Assembly: GCA_009772935.1 (NCBI GenBank)
Contig: WOUR01000026.1
Span: 1-64,000, forward strand
Direction: 5' to 3'
Source of the DNA: Rhodospirillaceae bacterium
GTDB taxonomy: Bacteria; Pseudomonadota; Alphaproteobacteria; Reyranellales; Reyranellaceae
Length of the DNA stretch: 64,000 bases
Shown: positions 1 to 11,429 of the stretch, piece after piece
How the letters are laid out: each line of letters opens with the position of its first letter
Numbering within the stretch: the first letter of the stretch is position 1
Position numbers and translations under genes: made by a program
The notes under the pieces: model-generated
Seen by the model: the letters and a program-made list of their open reading frames with translations, nothing else
Told to the model about the DNA's origin: nothing
Database searches by the model: none

Positions 1-1061
1 GGCGCGACGGGACGGCTGAGCGCCGGCTGGCCGGTCTGCATCGGCCGGTTCATGTCGAGCGACAGGTAGTTCGGCGCCGGCTGCTGGGCGGCCATGGCGG
101 CGATGCCGGTGGCAACCACCGACACGCGCATGCGGCCGTCCATGGTGGCATCGAAGGTCGAGCCGAAGATGATGTTGGCGTCGCCATCCACTTCCTCGCG
201 GATGCGGTTCGCCGCTTCGTCGACTTCGTGCAGCGTCATGTCGAGGCCGCCGGTGATGTTGATGAGCACGCCCTTGGCGCCCTTCATCGAGTGATCTTCC
301 AGCAGCGGATTGGAGATCGCCGACTCGGCCGCGACGCGGCTGCGATCCGGGCCTTCGGCCTCGCCCGTGCCCATCATCGCCTTGCCCATCTCGCCCATGA
401 CGGTGCGGATGTCGGCGAAGTCGAGGTTGATGAGGCCCGGCATGACCATCAGATCGGTGACGCCGCGCACGCCCATGTGCAGCACGTCGTCGGCCATCTT
501 GAAGGCGTCCGCGAACGTCGTCTTCTCGTTGGCGATCTTGAACAGGTTCTGGTTGGGGATGACGATCAGCGTGTCGACCACCTTCTCCAGCTCGGTGATG
601 CCCTGCTCCGCCGACTGCATGCGGCGGCGGCCTTCGAAGTGGAAGGGCTTGGTCACGACGCCGATGGTGAGGATGCCCTGCTCGCGCGCCGCGGCGGCGA
701 TGACGGGCGCCGCACCGGTACCGGTGCCGCCGCCCATGCCGGCGGTGACGAACACCATGTTGGCGCCGTCGAGGAGCTGCAGGATCTCGGGCAGCGCTTC
801 CTCGGCGGCCTGACGGCCGACCTCGGGCCGTGCGCCGGCGCCCAGTCCCTGGGTGATGGTGATCCCGAGCTGTACGCGCCGGTCGGCGAGCGACTGGCTG
901 AGCGCCTGCGAGTCGGTATTCGCGACGATGAACTCCACGCCTTCCAGCGCGGCGCTGATCATGTTGTTGACGGCGTTTCCGCCCGCGCCACCGACACCGA
1001 CGACGGTAATGCGCGGCTTAATCTCGGACTCCGTCTGAGGGAGACTGAGGTTGATGGTCAT
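1..1061 (-). CDS. ftsZ: Cell division protein FtsZ (3' end truncated by window edge)
   Basis: Reverse-strand translation from ATG at 1061: [35 protein letters not shown]...[13 protein letters not shown] (tubulin signature GGGTGTG). Not in the ORF track because the stop lies outside the window. Confidence 0.97.
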   Translation of the reverse strand, partial: MTINLSLPQTESEIKPRITVVGVGGAGGNAVNNMISAALEGVEFIVANTDSQALSQSLADRRVQLGITITQGLGAGARPEVGRQAAEEALPEILQLLDGANMVFVTAGMGGGTGTGAAPVIAAAAREQGILTIGVVTKPFHFEGRRRMQSAEQGITELEKVVDTLIVIPNQNLFKIANEKTTFADAFKMADDVLHMGVRGVTDLMVMPGLINLDFADIRTVMGEMGKAMMGTGEAEGPDRSRVAAESAISNPLLEDHSMKGAKGVLINITGGLDMTLHEVDEAANRIREEVDGDANIIFGSTFDATMDGRMRVSVVATGIAAMAAQQPAPNYLSLDMNRPMQTGQPALSRPVA

Positions 1062-1211
1062 TCGGTTTTCTCCACGCAAACGAGGGGTTATCTGCTCGGA
1101 GCGACAGCGTGAATCTCCTGTTTTGTTCAGAGACCCTTCACCGCCACCGGCTTTTTCTTGTCTTTATGTCTATAGCCTGTGGGATCTGCCTTATCCCGCA
1201 CAACATATTGC

Positions 1212-2447
1212 CTAAAAGTTTTCTCTAATCCAACTGCCAATCCGGCCGATCCGACTCGATGGCGCTTCGTTCGTCGCCGGCTGGCTCTGCGTCACCGCGT
1301 GATTCTGGAGCGCGAAGGAAAGCAGGCCGGCGGCTGCGGAAAATGCCGGCCCGCCAGTCGAATCCGCGAGTCCGGCCAGCCGGAGCGGCGCACCGGTGCG
1401 GACCTTCTTGTTGAGAATCGCCGCGGCAACTTCGGGCACGCCGTCGAGTTGGCAGCCACCGCCGACCAAAACGGCACGACCACCGGCCAACTTATCCACA
1501 CCGCTCGCCTCGAGTCGACTCCGCACGAGCTCGAACGTCTCTTCGATTCGCGGACGAATGATGCCGACCAGAATCGAACGCGGAATGTGGTTGGGCCGCG
1601 TGCGATCCTCCTCGCCGATCAGCGGAACGTCGATGATGTCGTATTCATCGTTGGGCTTGGCGACGGCGCGGCCGATCTGCGTCTTCATCCGCTCTGCATG
1701 GGCGACCGGGGTCGACAGGCCGCGCGCGATGTCCCGCGTGACATGCTCGCCGCCCACCGGGATCGAATCGACATGGACGAGATGGCCCTCATAGAAGACC
1801 GCGATCGACGTCGTGCCGGCGCCCATGTCGATCAGGGTGACACCGAGGTCGCGCTCGTCCGAGACGAGCGAACTGAGGCCGGCAGCATGGGCGGCGACCA
1901 CGCGGTCGGCGATCTCGAGATGGGCCCGGCGCACGCAGACCTGCAGGTTGCGCATCGCTCCGCTCGCGGCGGTCACCAAATGAACATCGACGCCCAGCCG
2001 CTCGCCGAACATGCCACGCGCATCGCGGACCGGTGTGCCGTCGACCGTGTAGCCGATGGCGGCGGAATGGATGATGTCGCGGTCCGCGGTCTCGGCCGGA
2101 AGCTGGATGTGCTGCTGGACGCGCCGGACGTCGCGCTCGCCGATCTCGTGATGCCCGATCGCCACTTCGAGGCTCTGGTTGTGCGAGGCGGCCGAGCCGC
2201 CGCTCACCCCGACGATCACGTCGCGGACCTGCTCGCCGCACATCTCCTCCGCCGTCGACACCGCCGTGGAGATGGCGCGGGTCGCGGCCTCCATGTCGAC
2301 GATGTTGCCGGAACGCATGCCGAGCGCGGGCTGGTGTCCGATGCCGACGACGCGGAGGCCCTGGCCATCGACGCGCGCCACGAAACACACGACCTTGTTC
2401 GTTCCGATGTCGAGCGCCGCAACGACGCCATTTCTCGTCTTCGCCAC
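1212..2447 (-). CDS. ftsA: Cell division protein FtsA
   Basis: MAKTRNGVVAALDIGTNKVVCFVARVDG...; actin-like ATPase motifs, between ftsQ and ftsZ. Confidence 0.96.
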   Translation of the reverse strand: MAKTRNGVVAALDIGTNKVVCFVARVDGQGLRVVGIGHQPALGMRSGNIVDMEAATRAISTAVSTAEEMCGEQVRDVIVGVSGGSAASHNQSLEVAIGHHEIGERDVRRVQQHIQLPAETADRDIIHSAAIGYTVDGTPVRDARGMFGERLGVDVHLVTAASGAMRNLQVCVRRAHLEIADRVVAAHAAGLSSLVSDERDLGVTLIDMGAGTTSIAVFYEGHLVHVDSIPVGGEHVTRDIARGLSTPVAHAERMKTQIGRAVAKPNDEYDIIDVPLIGEEDRTRPNHIPRSILVGIIRPRIEETFELVRSRLEASGVDKLAGGRAVLVGGGCQLDGVPEVAAAILNKKVRTGAPLRLAGLADSTGGPAFSAAAGLLSFALQNHAVTQSQPATNEAPSSRIGRIGSWIRENF

Positions 2448-2490
2448 GATGTCCCCCGTCTTACGCGTACTCTTGCGATTTCATTCGATT

Positions 2491-3372
2491 CTACGCTGGC
2501 CCGGACGTCGCGTCGCCCGGATTGCGCTTTCTGAGATAAAGTTTGTCGGGCAGCCTGAGATCGACGACGCCGAACTCGCGTGCCAGCAGCTTGTGCTGGC
2601 CGTCGAGCTTGGCGAGATGCTGCAGGGCCGCGACGGCGTCCTCCTCCGGCAGCCAGATCTCGACACCATTGTTCAGGATGAGATTCCAGCGGCGCTGTCC
2701 GACCCAGACGGCGGCACGCAGCTGCCGCGCCACCGTCGGCTCGTAGGTGAGCAGGAGCAGAAGGTCGCCGACGTGATCCGGTGCACCGGGACCGCCCAGC
2801 AGCAGCAGCGTCTCGGCGCCCGGCGGCATACGGCTCGCCCGAACCGTGCGCCCGTTCGCATCGATCAGCGTGTATTCGGTGCCGTTCTGCCAGATCGCAA
2901 CGGCGCGGCGTTCCTTCAGCGTGACATAGAGCGTGTCCGGCAGACGACGCTCCACGGTCGCCCATTCGACCCAGTCGATCGCCTCGAGCCGCTTGCGCGA
3001 CGCCTGGAGGTCGATGCCGAGGAGCGAGTCGCCGCGGCTGACGTTCAGCGCCGCAAGGAGATCGCTGCGCTCGACATAGTCGCGGCCCTCGACCGTGACG
3101 TCCGCCAGCTTGAACGGCGTGATGGCGCCGACGACCGTGCGCGAGATCGCGTCGAACCGGTTCTGGGCCTCGACCAGCCAGCCCTCGCGCCACGCCCACC
3201 ATCCACCCCCGCCGCCGCAGCCCAGCAGCAGGACGATGGCGCCAAGCAGCACCGGCTGCTTCCAGAAGGGGCGGCCGGTCTTGCGGATGGGCCCGCGCTT
3301 CTTGCGCCGGTCGTAGTCGCGCCGCGGTGCGGCGCCGGCCTTCGGGGTGGCGGTCTTCTTTGCGACGCTCAC
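2491..3372 (-). CDS. ftsQ: Cell division protein FtsQ (POTRA domain), GTG start
   Basis: Product VSVAKKTATPKAG...; POTRA-like VTVEGRDYVERSDLLAALNVSRGDSLLGIDL. Start trimmed from ORF 2491..3594 to the GTG overlapping the ddl stop (GTGA). Confidence 0.92.
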   Translation of the reverse strand: MSVAKKTATPKAGAAPRRDYDRRKKRGPIRKTGRPFWKQPVLLGAIVLLLGCGGGGGWWAWREGWLVEAQNRFDAISRTVVGAITPFKLADVTVEGRDYVERSDLLAALNVSRGDSLLGIDLQASRKRLEAIDWVEWATVERRLPDTLYVTLKERRAVAIWQNGTEYTLIDANGRTVRASRMPPGAETLLLLGGPGAPDHVGDLLLLLTYEPTVARQLRAAVWVGQRRWNLILNNGVEIWLPEEDAVAALQHLAKLDGQHKLLAREFGVVDLRLPDKLYLRKRNPGDATSGPA

Positions 3373-4298
3373 GAGGGGTGCCTCGCGTGTTCGACCATCC
3401 AGGTCATGAGCTGAGACCAGGAGATTCCGGCCCATTTTGCCTGCTCCGGCGCGAGCGACAGCGGCGTCATGCCGGGCTGGGTGTTCAGCTCCAGGATCAC
3501 GAGGCCGGAGGTGCCGGGTTTCGAATCGTCCCAGCGGAAATCGGCGCGGGCGAGCCCGTTGCAACCAAGCTCCTGGTAGGCTGCGAGCGCCCACTGCTTG
3601 GCGGCCTCATAGACGTCTTCGGGGATCGGCGCCGGCACCAGATGCTCGGTGATGCCGTCGGTGTACTTGGCCTCGTAGTCGTAGAAGCGGGTGCGCGGCC
3701 GGAGCTCGGTCACGGCGACCGGCTTGTCGCCCATCACGGCGACCGTGAGTTCGCGACCGGGCACGAACTTCTCGATCAGCACGCGCTCGCCGAACGCGGC
3801 TTCCGCCGCCTCGACGGCGGCCAGGTTGTCTCCCTCGCGCACGATGTGCACGCCGATGCTCGACCCCTGGTCGATCGGCTTCACGACATAGGGCCGCGTC
3901 ATGGGATCGCCGGACGCCAGCGAGCGACGCTCGATCACCTTGCCCTCGGCGACGCGCAGGCCGAGCGAGGCGAAGATGTGCCGCGCCAGCGGCTTGTCCA
4001 TGGCGATCGCGGAGGCAAGCACGCCGGAGTGCGTATAGGGCACGCGCATGATCTCGAGGACGCCCTGGATGCAGCCATCCTCGCCGTAGCGGCCGTGCAG
4101 GGCATTGAAGACCACGTCCGGACCGCCGCCCGTGGCGGGGCGCAGGAAATCGACCAGGGTGCGCAGGTCGCGCTTCACGTCGTACTCGACGACCTCGTGC
4201 CCGCCCTCGCGCAGGCCCTCGGCACAGGCCTTGCCACTCACCAGCGATACTTCACGCTCGGGCGACCAGCCGCCCATCAGCACTGCAACGCGCGTCAT
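3369..4298 (-). CDS. ddl: D-alanine--D-alanine ligase
   Basis: [29 protein letters not shown]...; ATP-grasp D-Ala ligase motifs; ATGA overlap with murB. Confidence 0.96.
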   Translation of the reverse strand: MTRVAVLMGGWSPEREVSLVSGKACAEGLREGGHEVVEYDVKRDLRTLVDFLRPATGGGPDVVFNALHGRYGEDGCIQGVLEIMRVPYTHSGVLASAIAMDKPLARHIFASLGLRVAEGKVIERRSLASGDPMTRPYVVKPIDQGSSIGVHIVREGDNLAAVEAAEAAFGERVLIEKFVPGRELTVAVMGDKPVAVTELRPRTRFYDYEAKYTDGITEHLVPAPIPEDVYEAAKQWALAAYQELGCNGLARADFRWDDSKPGTSGLVILELNTQPGMTPLSLAPEQAKWAGISWSQLMTWMVEHARHPS

Positions 4299-5227
4299 TG
4301 CCCCGCTCTCCCCGCTGATGCCCCGATGCGCCGGATCTCCCATTCGAGCTGCACGCCGGTCTTCTCCCGCACGCGGCGGCGCACTTCCTCGCCCAGCGAC
4401 TCGATATCGGTCGCCGTTGCCTCGCCGAGGTTGATCAGGAAGTTGCAATGCTTCTCGGAAACCTGCGCCGCGCCGATGCGCAGGCCGCGGCAGCCCGCCT
4501 GGTCGATCAGCTGCCAGGCTTTCAGGCCCGGCGGGTTGACGAAGGTCGAGCCGCCGGTTCGGCTGCGCGGCTGGGAGTCGGTGCGGGCGGCGTCGATCTC
4601 GGCAATGCGGCGTGCGATGGCCAGCTGGTCCCCCGGTGTCGCCCGCAGGCGCGCCGCGGTGAAGATCCAGCCGGCCGGCGCGTCGCTGTGACGGTAGCTG
4701 AAGCCCATCGCGTTTGCAGGGACCCTGTGAACCTCGCCTGTCCGATCGACCGCCTCGGCCGAGACGAGGACTTGTGCCAGATCGCCTTCATAGGCGCCCG
4801 CATTCATGCGCAGGGCGCCGCCGACCGTGCCGGGAATGCCGCTCAGGAATTCGAGGCCCGCGAGCGCATGGTCGCGCGCGGTCAGAGCAACGTTGAGGTC
4901 GAGCGCGCCTGCACCGGCCACGATCTCGTGGCCCTCGACCGATATGCCGGTGAAGCCGCGCAGCAGGCGAATCACCACGCCCTTAACGCCGCCGTCGCGC
5001 ACCAGGATATTGGAACCGACGCCCAGGACCGTGACGGGTACATCCGACGGCAGGCCCGCCATGAAGGTCGCGAGATCCTCGACATCGGCCGGCCGGAACA
5101 GGACCTCGGCCGGGCCCCCTGCGCGGAACCAGGTCTGCGGACCGAGGGCCGCGTCGGCTGTCAGCCGTCCGCGCGGCCGGGGCAGCCGGTCGATCAGGTG
5201 AGGCGTCGAGGTCGCGAGTGCCATCAT
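4295..5227 (-). CDS. murB: UDP-N-acetylenolpyruvoylglucosamine reductase
   Basis: ...[24 protein letters not shown]...[14 protein letters not shown]...; ATGA overlap with murC. Confidence 0.96.
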   Translation of the reverse strand: MMALATSTPHLIDRLPRPRGRLTADAALGPQTWFRAGGPAEVLFRPADVEDLATFMAGLPSDVPVTVLGVGSNILVRDGGVKGVVIRLLRGFTGISVEGHEIVAGAGALDLNVALTARDHALAGLEFLSGIPGTVGGALRMNAGAYEGDLAQVLVSAEAVDRTGEVHRVPANAMGFSYRHSDAPAGWIFTAARLRATPGDQLAIARRIAEIDAARTDSQPRSRTGGSTFVNPPGLKAWQLIDQAGCRGLRIGAAQVSEKHCNFLINLGEATATDIESLGEEVRRRVREKTGVQLEWEIRRIGASAGRAGQ

Positions 5228-6699
5228 GCCGCCGATCCGCCGTGGGAGCCCGAATCGTTGGCGATGGCACGCGGACCGGCCTTCTCGGCCGCGAGCTGCT
5301 GGATCTGGCCGGGCAGCGCATGCGCCCAGGCGGTGATGTTGCCGGCCCCCAGGCAGACCACGACGTCGCCCGGACGCGCGACCTGCCAGATCATTTCCGG
5401 AAGCTCCCCCGGCCCGCCGAGCGGCGCCACGTCGCGATGGCCGGCACGCTGCACGAGGCCCACCAGCATGTCGCGATTGACGCCCTCGATCGGCGCCTCG
5501 CCCGCGGCGTAGACATCGGCGATGATCACGGCATCGGCATCGGAGAAGCAGGTGGCGAACTCGGCGCGCAACGCGCCGAGACGCGAGTAGCGATGCGGCT
5601 GCATGACGGCGATGACCCGGCCCGAGCCGCCATAGGCCTGGCGGGCGGCGCGCAGCACGGCCGCGATCTCCACCGGATGATGACCGTAGTCGTCGATCAC
5701 CGTGATGCCGTGCGCCTCGCCGGTCTTGGTGAAGCGCCGCTTGACGCCGGCGAAGGAGCCGAGTGCGCGGCGGATCGTGTCGTCCGGCAGGCCCATTTCC
5801 TGCGCCACCGCGATGGCCGCCAGCGCGTTCTGCACGTTGTGCTGACCGAACATCGGCAGGCGCATGCCCGCGATGATGCGCGATTCGTTGGTGGCCCTGT
5901 TCTCGACCATGACGTCGAAGTCGGCGCCACCGCGATCGAGCTTCAGGTTGATGGCGCGAACGTCGGCATTGGCGCCGATTCCGTAGGTGATGATGCGCCG
6001 GTCCGCGACCCGCGGGATCAGCGCCTGGACCTCGGGATGGTCGGAGCAGAGCACCGCGAAGCCGTAGAAGGGGATGTTCTCGACGAAGCGCACGAAGGCG
6101 TCGCGCAACGCGTCGAAGGTGCCGTAGTGGTCGAGATGCTCGGGATCGACGTTGGTGACCACCGCGATGGTGGCCGGCAGGCGCAGGAACGAGCCATCCG
6201 ATTCGTCCGATTCGACGACCATCCAGTCGCCCTCGCCCAGGCGCGCATTGGTGCCGTAGGCGTTGATGATACCGCCGTTGATCACCGTCGGATCGAGACC
6301 ACCCGCCTCGAGCATGGCGGCGACCAGCGACGTGGTCGTCGTCTTGCCGTGGGTGCCGCCGACCGCGATGGACCACTTCAGTCGCATCAGCTCGCCCAGC
6401 ATCTCCGCGCGGCGCACGACCGGTACATGGCGCGTACGGGCGGCGAGTACCTCGGGATTGTCCTTCTTGACGGCGCTCGACACGACGACGACCTGGGCAT
6501 TGCCGACGTTCTCGGCGCGATGGCCGATCATCACCTTTATGCCCAGTTCGGCGATGCGGCGCGTGTTAGCGCCCTCGGCGACGTCGCTGCCCTGCACCTT
6601 GTAGCCGAGATTGTGCAGCACCTCGGCGATGCCGGACATGCCGATGCCGCCGATGCCGACGAAGTGGATGAGACCGAGATCGAGCGGCAACGCCCTCAT
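5224..6699 (-). CDS. murC: UDP-N-acetylmuramate--L-alanine ligase
   Basis: [39 protein letters not shown]...[10 protein letters not shown]; true start inside ORF 5224..7152. Confidence 0.97.
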   Translation of the reverse strand: MRALPLDLGLIHFVGIGGIGMSGIAEVLHNLGYKVQGSDVAEGANTRRIAELGIKVMIGHRAENVGNAQVVVVSSAVKKDNPEVLAARTRHVPVVRRAEMLGELMRLKWSIAVGGTHGKTTTTSLVAAMLEAGGLDPTVINGGIINAYGTNARLGEGDWMVVESDESDGSFLRLPATIAVVTNVDPEHLDHYGTFDALRDAFVRFVENIPFYGFAVLCSDHPEVQALIPRVADRRIITYGIGANADVRAINLKLDRGGADFDVMVENRATNESRIIAGMRLPMFGQHNVQNALAAIAVAQEMGLPDDTIRRALGSFAGVKRRFTKTGEAHGITVIDDYGHHPVEIAAVLRAARQAYGGSGRVIAVMQPHRYSRLGALRAEFATCFSDADAVIIADVYAAGEAPIEGVNRDMLVGLVQRAGHRDVAPLGGPGELPEMIWQVARPGDVVVCLGAGNITAWAHALPGQIQQLAAEKAGPRAIANDSGSHGGSAA

Positions 6700-7823
6700 G
6701 CGGCGACTCCCGTGGCTGACGGCGAAAGGGGAAGTGAAACGAGTTCGCCGACGACGTCCGCCAGCCGGGCAGCGGCATCGGGACGGCCAGCGGCGTGGGC
6801 GGCCCCCGCCATCGCGGCAAGACGTTCCGGCTCGTCGGTCAGCGACACGAGGTGCCCGGCCAGGGTGGCGGCGGTGAAGGAGGCATGCGGCAGCACGATG
6901 CAGGCGCCCGTCGCCTCGAAGGCGCGGGCATTGGCGGTCTGGTGATCGTCGGCCGCGTAGGGATAGGGCACCAGGATGGACGGCCGGCCGATCGCCGCCA
7001 GTTCCGCCACCGTCGAGGCGCCGGACCGACCGATCACGAGATGTGCGGCGGCCATGCGCTGTGGCAGATCGGTGAAGAACGGCGCGATCTCGGCGACGAC
7101 ACCCGCCTTGACGTAGCTCGTGCGTACCCGGTCGATGCTCTCGGGACGGCACTGCTGCACGATGCGCAGGCGCGACCGCAGGACCTGGGGCAGGGAGAGG
7201 ACGGCCTGCGGCACGACTTCGCCGAACGAGGCCGCGCCCTGGCTGCCGCCGAACACCAGGAGATCGATCACCCGTCCCTCGCCCGGCGCACGGTAGGGCG
7301 AATCACGCAGGACCCTCACGGGCTCGCGCACGGGATTGCCGACCAGCTGCGCTCGCGCGTCGCCGTCGAGATAGCGGGTCCGGGCAAAGGAGGTGGCCAC
7401 GCGCCCGGCGCCGCCCAGCACGAGGCGGTTGGCACGACCGAGCACGGCGTTCTGCTCGTGCAGCATCGCGGGCAGACGGCGCAGGCGGGCCGCGACCATG
7501 GTCGGCACCGAGGCATAGCCGCCGAAGCCCACGACGACGGACGGACCGATGCGGCCCAGCGCCCGCCAGGCGTCGAACAGGCCGAGCGCCAGCGAGAAGA
7601 GCGCCAGCACCTTCTTCACCGGTGACCCGGTGGGGCTGGCGGAACGGATATAATGGATCGGCCGTCGCGACAGCGCGCCCTGCCACTGCCGGCCGCGCGA
7701 ATCCGTGACCAGGGTGAACGGCACGCCCCGCGCCTCCAGCTCGCCGGCGAGTGCCTCGGCCGGGAACACATGCCCGCCGGTGCCGCCGGTCGCCAGGACC
7801 ACAGGGCGCACGGCCTGCGTCAT
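6696..7823 (-). CDS. murG: Undecaprenyldiphospho-muramoylpentapeptide beta-N-acetylglucosaminyltransferase
   Basis: [22 protein letters not shown]...GGSQGAASF...; 4-nt overlaps with ftsW and murC. Confidence 0.96.
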   Translation of the reverse strand: MTQAVRPVVLATGGTGGHVFPAEALAGELEARGVPFTLVTDSRGRQWQGALSRRPIHYIRSASPTGSPVKKVLALFSLALGLFDAWRALGRIGPSVVVGFGGYASVPTMVAARLRRLPAMLHEQNAVLGRANRLVLGGAGRVATSFARTRYLDGDARAQLVGNPVREPVRVLRDSPYRAPGEGRVIDLLVFGGSQGAASFGEVVPQAVLSLPQVLRSRLRIVQQCRPESIDRVRTSYVKAGVVAEIAPFFTDLPQRMAAAHLVIGRSGASTVAELAAIGRPSILVPYPYAADDHQTANARAFEATGACIVLPHASFTAATLAGHLVSLTDEPERLAAMAGAAHAAGRPDAAARLADVVGELVSLPLSPSATGVAA

Positions 7824-8947
7824 ACGGCCTCCCTCAGGCCGGCATGTTCACGCGTGAGCGACAGCATCATGCCGACGCAGATCGCCATCGCCAGCGCCGA
7901 GGAGCCGCCATAGGAGATGAACGGCAGGGTCATGCCCTTGGCGGGGATCAGCTGGATGGTCGAGGCCATGTTGATGGCCGCCTGCAGCCCGAACTGGACG
8001 GCGAGACCGGTGGCCGCGAGGGTGATGAACAGGCTGGTCTCCTTCGAGGCGCGCGACATCGAGCGGAGCGTCACGAAGGCGAACAGGCAGAGGATCATCA
8101 GGCAGACGACGAGGCCGAACTCCTCGCCGGCCACGGCCATGACGAAGTCGGTGTGGGCGTCGGGAAGCTGCGCCTTCACCGTCCCCTCGCCCGGCCCGCG
8201 GCCGAACAGCGAACCGTTCATGAAGGCCTCGAGCGAGGTATTGACCTGGTAGTTGTCGCCCGAGGAGGGATCGAGGAACCGGTCGAAGCGGCTGCGCACA
8301 TGGCTGAACAGGAAGTAGGCGCCGACCATGCCGGCCGCACCCGCCACCGCGCCGAAGCCCGCGACCCACATCGGCAGGCCGACGACGAAGAGCTGGACGG
8401 CCCAGACCGCGGCCACGACGACGCTCATGCCGAGGTCGGGCTGCATCACCAGCAGCGCCAGCACGCCACCCACGAGCACCGTGGACAACAGATAGCCGGG
8501 CGCGCGCCGCTCGGTACGGCTCTGCGCCAGCAGCCAGGCCGAGATCACCGCAAGGCTCGGCTTCACGAACTCCGACGGCTGCACGCTCGACAGGCCGGGC
8601 ACCGAAATCCAGCGTCGCGCCCCCTTGATCTCGATCCCGATCACGAAGGTCGCCGCCAGCAGCACGATACTGCCGCAGAAGACGACGAGCGCCAGGCGCC
8701 GCACGTGCCGCGGCGAGGCGAGCGAGATCGACAGCATGACGAGGAGCGCCAAAGGCAGGAACAGGAACTGGCGCTTGGCGAAGAGGAACGAGTCGGCGCC
8801 AATGCGCTCCGCGGCCGGCGGCGAGGCCGCGAGCGTCAGCATGACACCGAAGGCCATGATCGCCAGGATCGCCCCCAGCGACCAGCGGTCGACGGTCCAC
8901 CACCATTGCCCGATCACACTGCGGTCGTCGCGCGGAACCTGGATCAC
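7820..8947 (-). CDS. ftsW: Lipid II polymerase / division protein FtsW (SEDS family), GTG start
   Basis: VIQVPRDDRSVIGQWWWTVDRWSLGAILAIMAFGV...; polytopic SEDS protein; GTGA overlap with murD. Confidence 0.93.
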   Translation of the reverse strand: MIQVPRDDRSVIGQWWWTVDRWSLGAILAIMAFGVMLTLAASPPAAERIGADSFLFAKRQFLFLPLALLVMLSISLASPRHVRRLALVVFCGSIVLLAATFVIGIEIKGARRWISVPGLSSVQPSEFVKPSLAVISAWLLAQSRTERRAPGYLLSTVLVGGVLALLVMQPDLGMSVVVAAVWAVQLFVVGLPMWVAGFGAVAGAAGMVGAYFLFSHVRSRFDRFLDPSSGDNYQVNTSLEAFMNGSLFGRGPGEGTVKAQLPDAHTDFVMAVAGEEFGLVVCLMILCLFAFVTLRSMSRASKETSLFITLAATGLAVQFGLQAAINMASTIQLIPAKGMTLPFISYGGSSALAMAICVGMMLSLTREHAGLREAV

Positions 8948-10332
8948 GCCGCCCTCCCCAAAGTCTCGGCCCCCGGCAGCGCCCGCGCCATGGCGCGGAA
9001 GGCATCGCCGCGATGTTCGTAGCTCTTCCACTGGTCCCACGACGCGCAGGCGGGCGACAGGAGGACCACCGCAGGTCCCGCGGCCTCGCGTTGCGCCAGC
9101 GCGTGCGCGGCATCCAGCGCCGACTGCAGGTCGCCGCAGCGGCTGTACGGCAGCTTGCCCTCGAGCTGGCCGGCGAACAGCTCGGTGGCCTCGCCGATCA
9201 GGAAGGCATGGCGGATACGGTCGAAGTACGAGGCGAGCGGAGCCACGCCGCCCTCCTTCGCCTGGCCGCCGAGGATCCAGTAGATGTCGTCGTAGCTCGA
9301 CAGCGCGCGCGCCGCGGCATCGGCGTTCGTCGCCTTGCTGTCGTTGACGTAGACGACCTTGCCGACAGCGGCGACGCGCTCCTGACGATGCGGCAGGCCG
9401 GGGTAGGTGCGCAGGCCGGCGACGATCGTCTCGCGCGGCACGTCGAGCCAGCGGCAGACCGCCCAGGCGCAGGCCGCGTTCTGGGCATTGTGGTCGCCCG
9501 GCAGGGTGAGCACGTCGGAGAAGTCGACCGTGTAGCCGTCGGCATCGACCAGCATCCCGGCGCGGTAGGAAATGCCGTTGGCCACCGGGCGATCGAGCGC
9601 CACCGGCACGCAGGCGATGCCGGGACGCGCCGCCAGCTCGCGCTCGGCGTCGCGCGAAGGCTCGTCCTCGGTGCCGATCACGACGCAGTCGCCGGCGCGC
9701 TGGCGTGCAAAGATGTTCCTCTTGGCCGCCACATAGCCCGCGAGATCGCCATGCCGGTCGATATGGTCGGGCGTGATGTTGAGCCACACCGCGATGTCGG
9801 CATGGAAGGTCTGCAGCAGCTCGAGCTGGTAGGAGGAAAGCTCCAGAACGTAGAGGCCGCCCTCGCCGAGCGGCTCGAGGTCGAGCGCGCCGCGCCCGAT
9901 GTTGCCGCCGACCTGGCAGCGTGCGCCGGCCTGCTGGAGGATGTGGCCGATCAGCGCCGTCGTCGTCGACTTGCCGTTGGTCCCGGTGATGGCGACGAAC
10001 CGCGCCTGGGGCTGTGCCCGGGCCAGCAGCTCGACGTCGCAGATGATCGGCTTGCCGGCGGCGCGCGCGGCGACCGCCACGGGATGCGGCACCGGCAAGG
10101 TGCTGGGAATGCCCGGGCTGATCACGAGGGCGGTGATGCCCGACCAGTCGATCGCCGCCGGGTCGGCGATCCGGGCGCCGAGTTGCGCCGCCGCGTCGCG
10201 CGACGCCGCATTGTCGTCCCAGGCGATGCAGTCGATCCCGGCTGCCCTCAGGGCGCGCACGGTCGCCAGGCCGGAGCGCGCGAGCCCCAGCACGACGAAC
10301 GACGAACCCTGGAGGATGGCGAGATCGATCAT
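8944..10332 (-). CDS. murD: UDP-N-acetylmuramoyl-L-alanine--D-glutamate ligase
   Basis: MIDLAILQGSSFVVLGLARSGLATVRAL...ITGTNGKSTTTALIGHIL. Confidence 0.96.
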   Translation of the reverse strand: MIDLAILQGSSFVVLGLARSGLATVRALRAAGIDCIAWDDNAASRDAAAQLGARIADPAAIDWSGITALVISPGIPSTLPVPHPVAVAARAAGKPIICDVELLARAQPQARFVAITGTNGKSTTTALIGHILQQAGARCQVGGNIGRGALDLEPLGEGGLYVLELSSYQLELLQTFHADIAVWLNITPDHIDRHGDLAGYVAAKRNIFARQRAGDCVVIGTEDEPSRDAERELAARPGIACVPVALDRPVANGISYRAGMLVDADGYTVDFSDVLTLPGDHNAQNAACAWAVCRWLDVPRETIVAGLRTYPGLPHRQERVAAVGKVVYVNDSKATNADAAARALSSYDDIYWILGGQAKEGGVAPLASYFDRIRHAFLIGEATELFAGQLEGKLPYSRCGDLQSALDAAHALAQREAAGPAVVLLSPACASWDQWKSYEHRGDAFRAMARALPGAETLGRAA

Positions 10333-10336
10333 CCGT

Positions 10337-11428
10337 TCACCGCAGCTTCAGGGTGGCGAGGCCGGCCATCGCCAGGATGGCGGCGATGATCCAGAAGCGG
10401 AAGACGATGGTGGGCTCGGCCCATCCCTTCTGCTCGAAGTGATGGTGCAGCGGCGCCATGCGGAAGACCCGCTTGCCGGTCCATTTGTACGACAGGACCT
10501 GCACGATCACCGAGATGGTCTCCAGCACGAACAGGCCGCCGACGATCGACAGGACGATCTCGTGCTTGGTGACGACCGCGACCGCGCCCAGCGCGCCGCC
10601 GATGGCCAGCGAGCCGGTGTCGCCCATGAACACCATGGCGGGCGGGGCGTTGAACCACAGGAAACCGAGACCGGCGCCGACCAGCGCCGCCAGAACCACG
10701 GCCAGTTCGCCCGAGCGCGGCACGTGATGGAGATAGAGGTAGTTGGTCAGGATCGTGTTGCCGACGACGTAGGCGATCAGGCCGAACACCGCCGAGGCCA
10801 TGATGACGGGGCCGATGGCGAGGCCGTCGAGCCCGTCGGTCAGGTTGACGGCGTTCGAGGTGCCGGCGATCACCAGGATGCCGAACGCGATGAAGCCCAC
10901 AGCTCCCAGGGGGATCAGCACGTCCTTGAGGAACGGCACGGCGAGCTGGTAGCGCAGCGGCGCCGGTGACGCCTGGGCGACCAGGTAGACCGCGATGCCC
11001 GAGGCCACGACGGTGAGCGCGAGCTTGATCTTGCCCGGCACGCCCTTCGGGTTGCGTTTGGTGACCTTGAGGAAGTCGTCCCACAGGCCGACCGCGCCGA
11101 ACGCCAGGGTGACGCCGAGCACGATCCAGACGTAGCGGTTGGTGAGGTCGGCCCACAACAGGGTCGCGACCGACAGGGTGATGAGGATCAGCAGGCCGCC
11201 CATCGTCGGCGTGCCCTTCTTGGTCATCAGGTGGCTGGCGGGACCGTCGTCGCGGATCGGCTGCCCCTGCTTCTGCTTGCTGCGCAGCCAGCGGATCAGC
11301 GCGCCGCCGATCAGGAAGCTCAGCACCAGCGCCGTGAGGAAGGCGGCGATCGAACGGAACGTCAGGTAACGGAACAGGTTGAACGGCGTGAACAGGTCCG
11401 CCAGCGGATAGAGAAAGTTGTAGAACAT
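10337..11428 (-). CDS. mraY: Phospho-N-acetylmuramoyl-pentapeptide-transferase
   Basis: [34 protein letters not shown]...[19 protein letters not shown]...[16 protein letters not shown]. Confidence 0.97.
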   Translation of the reverse strand: MFYNFLYPLADLFTPFNLFRYLTFRSIAAFLTALVLSFLIGGALIRWLRSKQKQGQPIRDDGPASHLMTKKGTPTMGGLLILITLSVATLLWADLTNRYVWIVLGVTLAFGAVGLWDDFLKVTKRNPKGVPGKIKLALTVVASGIAVYLVAQASPAPLRYQLAVPFLKDVLIPLGAVGFIAFGILVIAGTSNAVNLTDGLDGLAIGPVIMASAVFGLIAYVVGNTILTNYLYLHHVPRSGELAVVLAALVGAGLGFLWFNAPPAMVFMGDTGSLAIGGALGAVAVVTKHEIVLSIVGGLFVLETISVIVQVLSYKWTGKRVFRMAPLHHHFEQKGWAEPTIVFRFWIIAAILAMAGLATLKLR

Positions 11429-11429
11429 C